DNA from: Negadavirga shengliensis | GTDB lineage: Bacteria > Bacteroidota > Bacteroidia > Cytophagales > Cyclobacteriaceae | Direction of reading: 5' to 3' | Assembly (NCBI RefSeq): GCF_042652345.1 | Contig: NZ_JBHSJJ010000010.1 | Span: forward strand, 1 to 64,000 | Length of the DNA: 64,000 bases | Part shown: in pieces, positions 43,947 to 52,971 of the stretch | How the letters are laid out: every line of letters starts with the position of its first letter | Numbering within the stretch: position 1 is the stretch's first letter | Program-made: the position numbers and the translations under genes | Notes under the pieces: generated by a model | Seen by the model: the letters and a program-made list of their open reading frames with translations, nothing else | Told to the model about the DNA's origin: nothing | The model's database searches: none

Positions 43947-46727
43947 TTATTTCTTCAAAAACTGTCGCAATACATAGTGCAGTATTCCTCCATTTTTATA
44001 ATACTCGATTTCTATTGCAGAATCCAACCGGGCAATTGCATCAAAAGAGACGATGCCTCCATCCTCTTTTTGGGCTTGCACTTTTAACATTTTGAGGGGG
44101 GTTAATCCTTCACTGATTCCTTTGATATCAATAACTTCTCTGCCAGTCAAACCGAGAGATTCAGAAGACTGGCCTCCGATGAATTGCAGCGGCAACACGC
44201 CCATGCCTACGAGGTTGCTTCTGTGGATCCTTTCGTAACTTTCTGCAATCACAGCCTTGATGCCCAAAAGGGAGGTCCCTTTTGCTGCCCAATCCCTGGA
44301 CGAACCGCTGCCGTACTCTCTCCCTGCCAGTACAATCAGGGGAATCCCGGCTTCCCTGTACTTAAGGGATGCATCAAACACGGTCATTTCTTCGTTTGAT
44401 GGAATATGGGTGGTATATCCCCCTTCGCGGGAAGCCAATTGATTTTTTATTCTTACGTTGGCAAATGTCCCTCTGACCATCACCTCATCATTACCTCTGC
44501 GCGAACCATAGGAATTGAACATGGGCTGTTCGACGCCTTTTTCCAAAAGATATTTCCCGGCCGGAGAGGAAGGTGGGAAGGACCCGGCTGGAGAAATATG
44601 GTCCGTGGTAATGGAGTCCCCCAGCTTTAATAACACATGTGCCCCTTTTATATCCAAGGGATCTGGCACATTTTCAGTTAAACCTTGGAAGAAAGGCACC
44701 TCTTTGATGTAGGTGGATTTTTCGGACCATCGGTACACCTTGTCCGTAGGAGCTTCTAAGGCCCTCCATTGCTCATTTCCTTCAAAAATCTCCCCATAAT
44801 TTTTCGCAAAATCCTGGGGAGAAAGCACGCTGTTGGTCACTTCGAAAATTTCCTCGTTACTGGGCCAGACATCTTTCAGATAAACCGGCTCAAGGTTGGG
44901 GTCATATCCAAGCGGTTCTTTATTGAGATCGACGTCTACCCGGCCTGCAAGGGCATAAGCCACCACCAACATGGGTGACATCAGGTAATTCATTTTAACC
45001 TGAGGATGCACCCGGGCTTCAAAATTACGGTTTCCTGAAAGTACCGAGGCCACGACCAGGTCATTTTCCTCAACAGCTTGAGAAATGTGCCTAGGCAGAG
45101 GTCCCGAATTTCCAATACAGGAGGTACAACCATAACCTACCACATGAAAACGTAGTGCTTCAAGGTCATCCAGTAGGCCCGAATTTCGAAGGTAATCCGT
45201 TACCACTTTAGAACCTGGAGCCAAAGAGGTCTTCACCCAGGGCTTTACGTCAAGACCACGCTCCCGGGCTTTTCTGGCGATGAGCCCTGCCCCTATCATC
45301 ACGCTGGGGTTAGACGTATTGGTACAGGAGGTGATGGCCGCTATGACTATTGAGCCGTCATGCAAGGCAAATTTTTCATTGTGAAGCTTCACCACAACGG
45401 TTTTAAGTCCTTTTCTGATTTTGGTCTCGATCTCCACGTCATCACTCCCCTCTGTCTCATGTTCCTCCACAGGCTGATTACCTCCTCCTTCACCGTACCA
45501 CCTCCCCACATCTCTTTTGTCTATTGGAATATATTCCCTGCCATGTACTTCTTTCAACAGGGATCCAAATTTACTTTTGAATTCTCTCAACAAAATCTTA
45601 TCCTGAGGCCTTTTGGGACCGGCAACCGTAGGTTCCACGGTTGAAAGATCCAGTTCGACGATGGTGGAATACATGATCTCAGATTCATCCGTCCTCCAGA
45701 GCATATTGGACTTTGTATAATCCTCCACCAGTTTTATCTGCTCCCGGGTTCTGTTGGTTTTGGCCATGTAATCCAGGGTTCTGTCGTCAATAGGGAAATA
45801 GGTGATAGTACATCCGAATTCAGGCGACATATTGGAAATGGTCGCTCTATCAGGAACGGACAGATTATCAAGTCCCGGGCCGAAGACTTCAACAAACTTG
45901 CCTACAACCCCATGACTTCTCAACAGTTCGGTAATGGTCAATACCATATCTGTAGCCGTAGTACCCAAAGGCAGCTGGCCGGTAAGTCTCAATCCAACCA
46001 CTTCCGGCATGATAAAGTAAATGGGCTGGCCCAATAAAGCCGCTTCTGCCTCAATACCTCCCACGCCCCATCCCACTACGCCTATACCGTTGACCATCGG
46101 GGTATGGGAATCTGTACCTACCAAGGTGTCAGGGAATACATTCCCATCCCGGGCAATCACCCCCTGTGCCAAATATTCAAGGTTAACCTGGTGGCAAATA
46201 CCCATGCCGGGAGGCACGACCGAAAAGTTGTCAAATGACTTTTGCGCCCATTTCAGGAACTCATACCTTTCGCCATTCCGCTCGTATTCGACATCCACAT
46301 TTTTTTTATAGGAATAATTAGTGCCAAAATAATCTACCTGGACAGAATGGTCCACCACCAAATCCACCGGCACCAAAGGGTTTATTTTCTCCGGATTCTT
46401 CCCTTTCCTGACAGCCTCAGCTCTGAGCGAGGCGATGTCCACTACCGCCGGCACTCCCGTAAAATCCTGCATCAAGACTCTCGCAGGCTTGAAAGGGATA
46501 TCCTTCTCTGAGGGTTCAGGCTTCCAGTTCAACAAAGTCTCTACATTATCCTCGGTGATGGCAAAGTCGTCAAAATTCCTTAAAGCATTTTCCAATAATA
46601 TCCTTATGGAAAAGGGAAGTTTATCGATTTTGTACCCTTGTTCCTGCAATGCTTTCAAACTCCAATAGGTGTGTTCACCTTGGGATGTTTTTAGCTTTTT
46701 AATGATTTTATATGGATCTTTTGGCAT
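43947..46727 (-). CDS. acnA: Aconitate hydratase
   Basis: A 926-residue cytoplasmic TCA-cycle enzyme converting citrate to isocitrate through a [4Fe-4S] cluster. The cluster cysteines are present as ITSCTNTSNPSVMIG (first) and GYGCTSCIGNSGPL (second and third). The swivel domain near the C-terminus carries AGREYGSGSSRDWAAKG. Size and organisation fit AcnA/IRP1-type rather than AcnB. The ATG at 46727 gives MPKDPYKIIKKLKTSQGEHTYW, a normal start. It is a single-gene unit ending in a strong terminator. Confidence 0.98.
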   Translation of the reverse strand: MPKDPYKIIKKLKTSQGEHTYWSLKALQEQGYKIDKLPFSIRILLENALRNFDDFAITEDNVETLLNWKPEPSEKDIPFKPARVLMQDFTGVPAVVDIASLRAEAVRKGKNPEKINPLVPVDLVVDHSVQVDYFGTNYSYKKNVDVEYERNGERYEFLKWAQKSFDNFSVVPPGMGICHQVNLEYLAQGVIARDGNVFPDTLVGTDSHTPMVNGIGVVGWGVGGIEAEAALLGQPIYFIMPEVVGLRLTGQLPLGTTATDMVLTITELLRSHGVVGKFVEVFGPGLDNLSVPDRATISNMSPEFGCTITYFPIDDRTLDYMAKTNRTREQIKLVEDYTKSNMLWRTDESEIMYSTIVELDLSTVEPTVAGPKRPQDKILLREFKSKFGSLLKEVHGREYIPIDKRDVGRWYGEGGGNQPVEEHETEGSDDVEIETKIRKGLKTVVVKLHNEKFALHDGSIVIAAITSCTNTSNPSVMIGAGLIARKARERGLDVKPWVKTSLAPGSKVVTDYLRNSGLLDDLEALRFHVVGYGCTSCIGNSGPLPRHISQAVEENDLVVASVLSGNRNFEARVHPQVKMNYLMSPMLVVAYALAGRVDVDLNKEPLGYDPNLEPVYLKDVWPSNEEIFEVTNSVLSPQDFAKNYGEIFEGNEQWRALEAPTDKVYRWSEKSTYIKEVPFFQGLTENVPDPLDIKGAHVLLKLGDSITTDHISPAGSFPPSSPAGKYLLEKGVEQPMFNSYGSRRGNDEVMVRGTFANVRIKNQLASREGGYTTHIPSNEEMTVFDASLKYREAGIPLIVLAGREYGSGSSRDWAAKGTSLLGIKAVIAESYERIHRSNLVGMGVLPLQFIGGQSSESLGLTGREVIDIKGISEGLTPLKMLKVQAQKEDGGIVSFDAIARLDSAIEIEYYKNGGILHYVLRQFLKK

Positions 46728-46813
46728 AAATTTAGAGGTTTAGTGATTAAAAATAGATTTCATAATTACTTATAATTATCTTCTAATTTAAACTTTTTTT
46801 ATCAAATACGGCG

Positions 46814-46841
46814 CATAAAAAAAGCGGACCGAGCCCGCTTT
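46814..46841 (-). terminator. Terminator of the Mla-type operon
   Basis: Seven-base arms AAAGCGG (46821-46827) and CCGCTTT (46835-46841); on the minus strand a run of seven T follows. It directly follows the stop of the MCE-domain gene. Confidence 0.85.
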
Positions 46842-46844
46842 GTA

Positions 46845-47825
46845 TCAATCTTGAGCCGCTGCTTCAGCAGCCTGGTCTCTTTTTCTAAAAGACCTTCTGA
46901 AAAGCCAGTGATACCTAAGCGCTTCCATGGTCTCATTAAAAGACGCTGTTCCTGTATCCAGGTTTTCCAATGTGCTTTTCAAATATGCAGCAAACTCCTC
47001 ATCATTCAACAACATGCCCGCCGTGTTGTCTGTAGACAATAAATTGTCGCTTATTTGCTTCACGTTTTCCGCCGCTGCCTGGGCGTCATCTGTGGTCTTC
47101 CCCAAACTTTCCGCAGCGGTTTTAAGGTTGCTGAATACCGTTGTGTCGGTCAGCAGGTCATCCAAAAGCGTGCCTGGCTGGTTAAGTTTGGCGGTTACTT
47201 TGTTCAGGTCGTTGCTTAGTCTGGTGCTGTTTATCGCAGTTCTTTCCAGGTTCACCAGGATATTCTTGAAATTTCCAGCCAACGCCGTATCAGTCATCAC
47301 CGTGCCAACGATGCCCTCACCTTCGGTTATTTTATGGATCAATACCTTAAGGTCCTCCGTTATGGCCACCAGGTTTTGGTTGTTGACCTGCAGGGTCTCC
47401 ATCATTTTATCGGTGTCCAACGGCATCACCGCCTCGAGTCTGTCTCCCGGCTCAACAGAAGGGGCATCATTGGTACCGCCATAGATAACGATGATCTTGT
47501 TTCCTATCAGGCCATCTGAACTGATCGTGGCTTTGGAATTTTTTCTGATGTAATCCTTGGTAGAAGATTCAATGTTCATTTCTATTTCCACCTGAGAATC
47601 GCCGTAGAAATTTATTTTTTTCACCGTACCTACTTTCACGCCGGAAAACCAGACGTTGTTCCCCGCCTGCAAACCCGCCACATCATCAAACACCGCGAAT
47701 ACACGAAGGCTCCTCACAAAGGTTTTTTGCTGTGAGCCAAGCGTAAGAATGCCGGCCACCAAAATGATGATCCCTATCAGCACAAAAATGCCGACAATTA
47801 CCGTTTTTTTATTATCGTCTCTCAT
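46845..47825 (-). CDS. mlaD: MlaD-type MCE substrate-binding protein
   Basis: A 326-residue inner-membrane-anchored periplasmic protein: one N-terminal membrane helix (TVIVGIFVLIGIIILVAGIL), an MCE domain near residues 40-120 (VFAVFDDVAGLQAGNNVWFSG), then a long helical region (VITEDLKVLIHKITEGEGIV and repeats of similar helices) that forms the hexameric channel. It carries lipid between membranes with the MlaE permease and MlaF ATPase. Its start overlaps the end of the ATPase gene by four bases (47822-47825). No MlaC- or MlaB-like gene lies in the operon. Confidence 0.93.
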   Translation of the reverse strand: MRDDNKKTVIVGIFVLIGIIILVAGILTLGSQQKTFVRSLRVFAVFDDVAGLQAGNNVWFSGVKVGTVKKINFYGDSQVEIEMNIESSTKDYIRKNSKATISSDGLIGNKIIVIYGGTNDAPSVEPGDRLEAVMPLDTDKMMETLQVNNQNLVAITEDLKVLIHKITEGEGIVGTVMTDTALAGNFKNILVNLERTAINSTRLSNDLNKVTAKLNQPGTLLDDLLTDTTVFSNLKTAAESLGKTTDDAQAAAENVKQISDNLLSTDNTAGMLLNDEEFAAYLKSTLENLDTGTASFNETMEALRYHWLFRRSFRKRDQAAEAAAQD

Positions 47826-48574
47826 TGCTTGATGAAATTATAGTCATAAAATGATTTTATCCTTTGATCAGAGGCATGTTCAAAAACCTCGTCAAACCTG
47901 CCAGTTGCGCCAAAGACGCCCTCCAATAGGACGGTCATCCTGTCTCCGGTCTCTTTGGCACAGGTCAGGTCATGGGTAATGATGATGGAAGATGTATGGT
48001 ATTCTTCATTAACTTGGTTGATAAGGTTATTGATGTCCCTACAGGTAATCGGGTCGAGTCCGGCCGTCGGCTCATCATATAACATGATTTCCGGCTTGAG
48101 AATAAGGGTCCGGGCAATACCGATTCTTTTCCTTTGCCCGCCCGAAAGTTCCGAGGGCATCTGATTGATGGTCTGAGCCAGACCTACACCGTCCAATACT
48201 TCCTCTACCATTTTGTCTTTTTCTCCCTTGGACAGATTTTTCACGTTCCGGACCAAGGGGAATTCCAGGTTTTCCCTTACCGTCATGCTGTCATACAGCG
48301 CGCTTGCCTGAAAGGAAAAACCAATTTTCAACCGTAGCCGGTTCAGCTCCCTTGAATTTAATTCTTTGACCTCATGCCCAAGAACTTTCAGGGTCCCTTC
48401 ATCCTGAGTGAGCAAGCCTACCATTATTTTAATCAAAACGGATTTTCCGCTGCCCGATTTACCCAGTACGACGAGGTTTTCTCCTTTATACAAATCCATG
48501 TTCACCCCTTTAAGCACATCCAGATCACCAAAGGATTTGGTCAGGTTTCTGATTTCTACAACCGTCTTTTCCAT
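47822..48574 (-). CDS. mlaF: MlaF-type ABC transporter ATPase
   Basis: A 250-residue cytoplasmic ATPase driving lipid transport. Walker A is GKSGSGKS at residues 38-45, the signature is LSGGQRKRIGIART, Walker B reads IMLYDEPTAGLDP, and the switch histidine is in IIITHDL. It lies two bases after the permease gene and overlaps the MCE gene by four, so the three are translated together. Confidence 0.95.
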   Translation of the reverse strand: MEKTVVEIRNLTKSFGDLDVLKGVNMDLYKGENLVVLGKSGSGKSVLIKIMVGLLTQDEGTLKVLGHEVKELNSRELNRLRLKIGFSFQASALYDSMTVRENLEFPLVRNVKNLSKGEKDKMVEEVLDGVGLAQTINQMPSELSGGQRKRIGIARTLILKPEIMLYDEPTAGLDPITCRDINNLINQVNEEYHTSSIIITHDLTCAKETGDRMTVLLEGVFGATGRFDEVFEHASDQRIKSFYDYNFIKQ

Positions 48575-48576
48575 AT

Positions 48577-49374
48577 TTACATCTGTCTAAAATAATTGGT
48601 GATTTGTAATGACAGCAATTCTTCAATAAAGATCAAAAACATGGCCATTACCACTGCCGAATTTGCCGCCTTTCCAACTCCTTCGGTTCCTTTGGTAGAA
48701 TTATATCCCTTGTAACATCCTACGATCCCAATTGTAAAACCAAAAACAAGGGACTTTAATAACGAAGAGGTAATGTCAAGAAAACTGATGGCGTCAAATA
48801 CCTGCACAAAAAAGGTGCTTAAACTCACCAGTTCATTTTGATTCACATTAACAAAAGCACCCATAAGCGCGACAAAGTCCGTATACATGACCAAGACAGG
48901 GATCATGAATGTACTGGCCAGAACCCTTGACACCACCAAAAACTTGAAGGGATTGGTGGCGGAGACTTCCATGGCATCTATCTGCTCGGTCACTTTCATG
49001 GAACCTATCTCTGCCCCTATACTCGACCCTACCTTTCCTGCAGCTATCAACGCGGTCACCAAGGGCCCCATGGCCCTGACGACTGCAATGGAAATCAACG
49101 CGGGTAACCAGGATGTGGCTCCGAATTCAGCCAAGGAAGGTCTGGATTGGTTGGTAAAAACAACCCCCACAATGAAGCCGGTTAAAGATATCAAAGGAAG
49201 GGAATTGTATCCTATCTGATAACACTGTCGGATAAATTCCTTGAATTCATACGGAGGAAACCAAACTTCCTGAAAAAATTTTTTGACAAACCTGAATGCA
49301 CTGGCCAATCCGATAAAAAGTTTGTCTATTCTTCTGCTGATTACCTTGGTGTCTTCTGCTGGTCTTTCCGTCAT
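48577..49374 (-). CDS. mlaE: MlaE-type ABC permease
   Basis: A 265-residue inner-membrane permease with about five to six segments (YNSLPLISLTGFIVGVVFTN, LVTALIAAGKVGSSIGAEIG, MVMAMFLIFIEELL region) and the family motif GAEIGSMKVTEQIDAMEVSATNP. The start at 49374 gives MTERPAEDTK; an ATG at 49401 is possible. It heads the lipid-transport operon (permease, ATPase, MCE protein) that keeps outer-membrane lipid asymmetry or moves phospholipid outward. Confidence 0.94.
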   Translation of the reverse strand: MTERPAEDTKVISRRIDKLFIGLASAFRFVKKFFQEVWFPPYEFKEFIRQCYQIGYNSLPLISLTGFIVGVVFTNQSRPSLAEFGATSWLPALISIAVVRAMGPLVTALIAAGKVGSSIGAEIGSMKVTEQIDAMEVSATNPFKFLVVSRVLASTFMIPVLVMYTDFVALMGAFVNVNQNELVSLSTFFVQVFDAISFLDITSSLLKSLVFGFTIGIVGCYKGYNSTKGTEGVGKAANSAVVMAMFLIFIEELLSLQITNYFRQM

Positions 49375-49441
49375 ATTGGTCCTTTTTAAGTTAAAATCCA
49401 AATAGAGTACAAAAATCCAATAATCCTGTTAATTGCCCAAG

Positions 49442-49840
49442 TTAATTACCTAAGAATTCCACGATATTTTCATACCGCAACGGTTTTACCAAAAAGCCCT
49501 TAACAATATCATACTCCTGGCTCTTCTCAACATCATCGGGATCAAGGGACGATGTCAGCATTCTGACTTCAATATCGATGTCTTTTTGTTTCATAAGGTT
49601 TAAAAAATGCCATCCATCCATTTCCGGCATATTGATGTCGAGCAACAATACATCCCCTTTATTACTGCTAAGCCATTCCAAAGCTTCATAGGGATGCTCA
49701 AAAAAAATCAGGTTGAGATGCGGATTGATCTTTAATAATGTCCTCCTGTTGATCATGTGCTGCACCCTGTCATCATCCACAAAAACAATTATTTTTTCTA
49801 ATCGGCCATCTATGGTCGCTTTGCTTGTCTTTTCCATCAA
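49442..49840 (-). CDS. Stand-alone response-regulator receiver protein
   Basis: A 132-residue CheY-like receiver with no output domain. Acidic residues D22-D24, the phospho-acceptor D68 (VLLLDINMPEMDGW), T96 and K119 (FLVKPLRY) are all in place. It would work by protein contact, for example as a shuttle for a hybrid kinase or a chemotaxis-like output. It lies about 70 bases upstream of the mla start on the same strand but has a separate character. The Hpt protein at 32150 is a conceivable partner. Confidence 0.93.
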   Translation of the reverse strand: MMEKTSKATIDGRLEKIIVFVDDDRVQHMINRRTLLKINPHLNLIFFEHPYEALEWLSSNKGDVLLLDINMPEMDGWHFLNLMKQKDIDIEVRMLTSSLDPDDVEKSQEYDIVKGFLVKPLRYENIVEFLGN

Positions 49841-50100
49841 TTTCGCTTCTTTTTAATTTCAGTTTTCAAAGTTGAAGTGAACGCACTTGATACGGACACT
49901 CACCGTCCTTTTTCGTTTCATAATTTGAAAAAACAATAATAAAATGAATCACTTATGTTTCCCAACACATTCCTTTAGTGCGCAAAGATGTTGTAACGGA
50001 GGTCTTGTGGATAAATAAACGGCTTTTATCCCAGGCACTATAGATCGAATGAAAAGCCTAAATATAAGCATTAAATTCTACAAAAATTAAATTTAGTTGG

Positions 50101-52971
50101 TTACCGGGCGCAAATATCCGCATATGGGCAGGTTCTGCACTTGTCCAGATCCCCGGTTTGGTTGAAAGCCTGCTGGGGATCAAAAATCTCCTCCAACGTA
50201 TCCCTCAACGCCGTCTCGTAATCCTCCCGGTAATCAAGGTAATTCTGCACCTCTTGTTTGCTGTTCCGGTCCGGTTTTTCCTGTAGATAGGGATTGAAAT
50301 CGTCTCTGAAAATTTCCCTTAAATTGAAAATAGCCGGTTTTAAGGGCAGGGTATTATCGGGATAATTGGCTTGGTAGAGTAATCCGTAGAAAAGGGTTTG
50401 CATGGCCGCCTTGTTCCTTTTCTTATCCGTCCGGTCAAAAAGACTCGGAATATCCTTGAACTCTTTTGCATCGATGCCGGATTTGTAATCTATAAGTCGA
50501 ATGGTCTGCTGGAGAAGGTCCACGCGGTCAATGATGCCGCCGAGGGCCACCAGCCGCGGACCTGAGGGCGTATTGATGGTCAGGGAAGCCCTGTATTTCC
50601 TTGCGGCCTCAAGAGAAATGATTTCGAAAGGGGCAGTCTTCCGGTCAATCTCCAAAACGGCTTGCAGGTATTTTTGAAGTACATCCCTGGCAATGGTCAA
50701 TTGCCCTGTCAGCTTTATTTCCCGATCCTCCTCCAGATGGTACTGCTCCCGGATAGCCATTTCCACCGAATGGAATACGTACTTCTCCAGCTCTCCGAAA
50801 TCAGATTGCTCTATGGACGATCGCCCCTTTCGCTTCACAAAACCCTTGTACAAGTGTTCCAAAGCAAGGTGCGCCAAGTTACCGAAAATTGCCGGATCCA
50901 CCTCTTCTTTGACTTCGTCCCGCTCCTCCAACCCCGCTATGTACTTCAAATAAAACCGCAGCCTGCAATCAAGCCAGGTGTTTATGGCGGAAGGCGAGAA
51001 AGCCACTTGTTTCCCATCCCGGGCCTTATCCGTATACCTCTCCAATTCAAGCAAGATTTCGTCACTCTTGGCGATAACTATCGGCTTGTTCTCTGCCAGA
51101 CCAACAGGCACATGGACCACCACTTCGCCTTTTCCATAAGCCTTTTCCATCAATTCGATCTGTAGCTGGTGAATATAGCGGCTCTTCTCTCCGGCCTTTC
51201 CCTGATCCGAAGCAGTAGTGTACAGAAGGTGCACCTCCTCTGCCTGGTGCAGCAGGCGGTAAAAAGTATAGGCATAAATGGCATCATTTTGTTCCTGGAC
51301 AGGCAGCCCGAATGCCTTTCTGAGATTGGAAGGAACCATTGAGTTGATGCTGGCTGAAGGGGGAAAATTCCCTTCATTCATATTACACACAATCACACGC
51401 TTAAAATCCAGGTTTCGTGACTCCAACACCCCCATGATTTGCAGTCCCTCCAGCGGCTCGCCTTCAAAAGGCAGCCTTATTTCCCTGAAAACATTCCTGA
51501 ACGTCCTGATAAAAAACTCCAAAGTGATATCCTGCGGGGCTTCATGATTAAAAATCTCTTTCAACCGGTTCATCTGCTTGTGACATTGAAAAAGATAACT
51601 CCGCTCCATGCTTTTTTCTCCCAGCCTTGACCATAATCCCATGATAAGCTCCATCATTTCAGGAATAAGGCTGGCCGGAGAAAGCTGACGAAAGACGAGT
51701 TTAAAAAGCCCCCCTCCCTCCATCAGCGTTTCCTGAGCCACATATACCTGGTTGGTACTGTTCAGCCGGGCGACGGTCTCTTTTACAAATCCCGGGTTCT
51801 CCTCCATCAAATAAGGGGTGCCCATCAATTCCTTTACCGGTTTGTGGTAAAAATATAATTTCCCGTCTTCTACGCGGGAATACCGCTGCAGTTCTAAAAC
51901 CGCTTCCAAAAAAGCATATACAGGGGTGCTTTTCACCGGATAACCCATGGTGACATTGACGCTTTCCACCCGTTCCGGCAAAACATTCAGCAGGGGAAAC
52001 AACAGCTGTTCATCCGGAAGAATCACTACCGTTTCGTCCCAGTTCCCCTGCTCTCCGGATGTTTCCAGAATACTGCCCACCGAATTGGCTTGATTTATTT
52101 TTAAGGGCACCGTATACGTGGTGACCTCCAGCCCGTTCCGGCTGATCCGGGCCGGCAATGGCTCCGGGAAAGTCGGACCCAAAATGCTGTCTTTCATATA
52201 CTCCCGAAAAAACAGTCCTGCCTCCTGGTTCTTGTCAGCTATATAATAAGCGTCTACATCCCAATGGATTTCGGCCCCGAATGCCTTGATAAAATGTTTG
52301 ATGAGTTTCTCTTCCGCCACTGTAAACGCATTGAACCCGACAAAAACATGGTGTTTATCCGGGGCAGGGAGTTTTTCCAGATCCTCCGCAACCTGCCTGT
52401 AAATCATGCCCGTATAGGCCAGACCGGATACCTCCAAAGAGGATTTAAATCCTTCATATAGTGGGTTTAAAAGCTCCCAAAATTGGATGAACCTTTCCTG
52501 ATGCTGTCTCTCTCTTCTCTCGAAGGACTGCCAGAACTCCTTTATCAGCGCTATTTGTTGTTCGCTGAGAAAACTCCAGTCACTTTCCAACATCTTTTGC
52601 TCCCTCAGATTTGTAAACAGCCTTTTGGCATCTACCATAAACTGGTCCAGGTCATTAAAATCTTTCAGGATCATTTCACCCCAGAAATAAAACCGCTCGA
52701 AGCCATCTTTTGGCCCCCCAAGGCTCTGATAAACCTTATACAGTTCAAAAATTAAAGTAAGGTTATCCGCAGGCCTCTTCTGAGCCAATTCATAAAACAT
52801 CTCTTCCACGGTGTATACCTCCGGCATCCAAACAGGTTCCGTTGCCAGTTGACCCAGATATTTGGTAAAAAAAAGCCCTGCCCGCCGGTTAGGCAATATC
52901 ACCCGCACATCCTTCAGATTCATCGGACCATGGAGAATACGGGCAGCGGTATTTTTTAGAAAACTATTCAT
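50101..52971 (-). CDS. addB: AddB-like helicase/nuclease subunit
   Basis: A 956-residue double-strand-break repair protein of the AddAB type. The N-terminal part is an inactive helicase-like fold (VRVILPNRRAGLFFTKYLG), and the C-terminal 250 residues form a PD-(D/E)XK nuclease (SAINTWLDCRLRFYLKYI, then GGIIDRVDLLQ and LIDYKSG). The final CRTCPYADIC cysteines with an earlier Cys match the Fe-S-type clamp of AddB. It overlaps the start region of addA's end by four bases (52968-52971). End resection for RecA loading is the family role. Confidence 0.9.
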   Translation of the reverse strand: MNSFLKNTAARILHGPMNLKDVRVILPNRRAGLFFTKYLGQLATEPVWMPEVYTVEEMFYELAQKRPADNLTLIFELYKVYQSLGGPKDGFERFYFWGEMILKDFNDLDQFMVDAKRLFTNLREQKMLESDWSFLSEQQIALIKEFWQSFERRERQHQERFIQFWELLNPLYEGFKSSLEVSGLAYTGMIYRQVAEDLEKLPAPDKHHVFVGFNAFTVAEEKLIKHFIKAFGAEIHWDVDAYYIADKNQEAGLFFREYMKDSILGPTFPEPLPARISRNGLEVTTYTVPLKINQANSVGSILETSGEQGNWDETVVILPDEQLLFPLLNVLPERVESVNVTMGYPVKSTPVYAFLEAVLELQRYSRVEDGKLYFYHKPVKELMGTPYLMEENPGFVKETVARLNSTNQVYVAQETLMEGGGLFKLVFRQLSPASLIPEMMELIMGLWSRLGEKSMERSYLFQCHKQMNRLKEIFNHEAPQDITLEFFIRTFRNVFREIRLPFEGEPLEGLQIMGVLESRNLDFKRVIVCNMNEGNFPPSASINSMVPSNLRKAFGLPVQEQNDAIYAYTFYRLLHQAEEVHLLYTTASDQGKAGEKSRYIHQLQIELMEKAYGKGEVVVHVPVGLAENKPIVIAKSDEILLELERYTDKARDGKQVAFSPSAINTWLDCRLRFYLKYIAGLEERDEVKEEVDPAIFGNLAHLALEHLYKGFVKRKGRSSIEQSDFGELEKYVFHSVEMAIREQYHLEEDREIKLTGQLTIARDVLQKYLQAVLEIDRKTAPFEIISLEAARKYRASLTINTPSGPRLVALGGIIDRVDLLQQTIRLIDYKSGIDAKEFKDIPSLFDRTDKKRNKAAMQTLFYGLLYQANYPDNTLPLKPAIFNLREIFRDDFNPYLQEKPDRNSKQEVQNYLDYREDYETALRDTLEEIFDPQQAFNQTGDLDKCRTCPYADICAR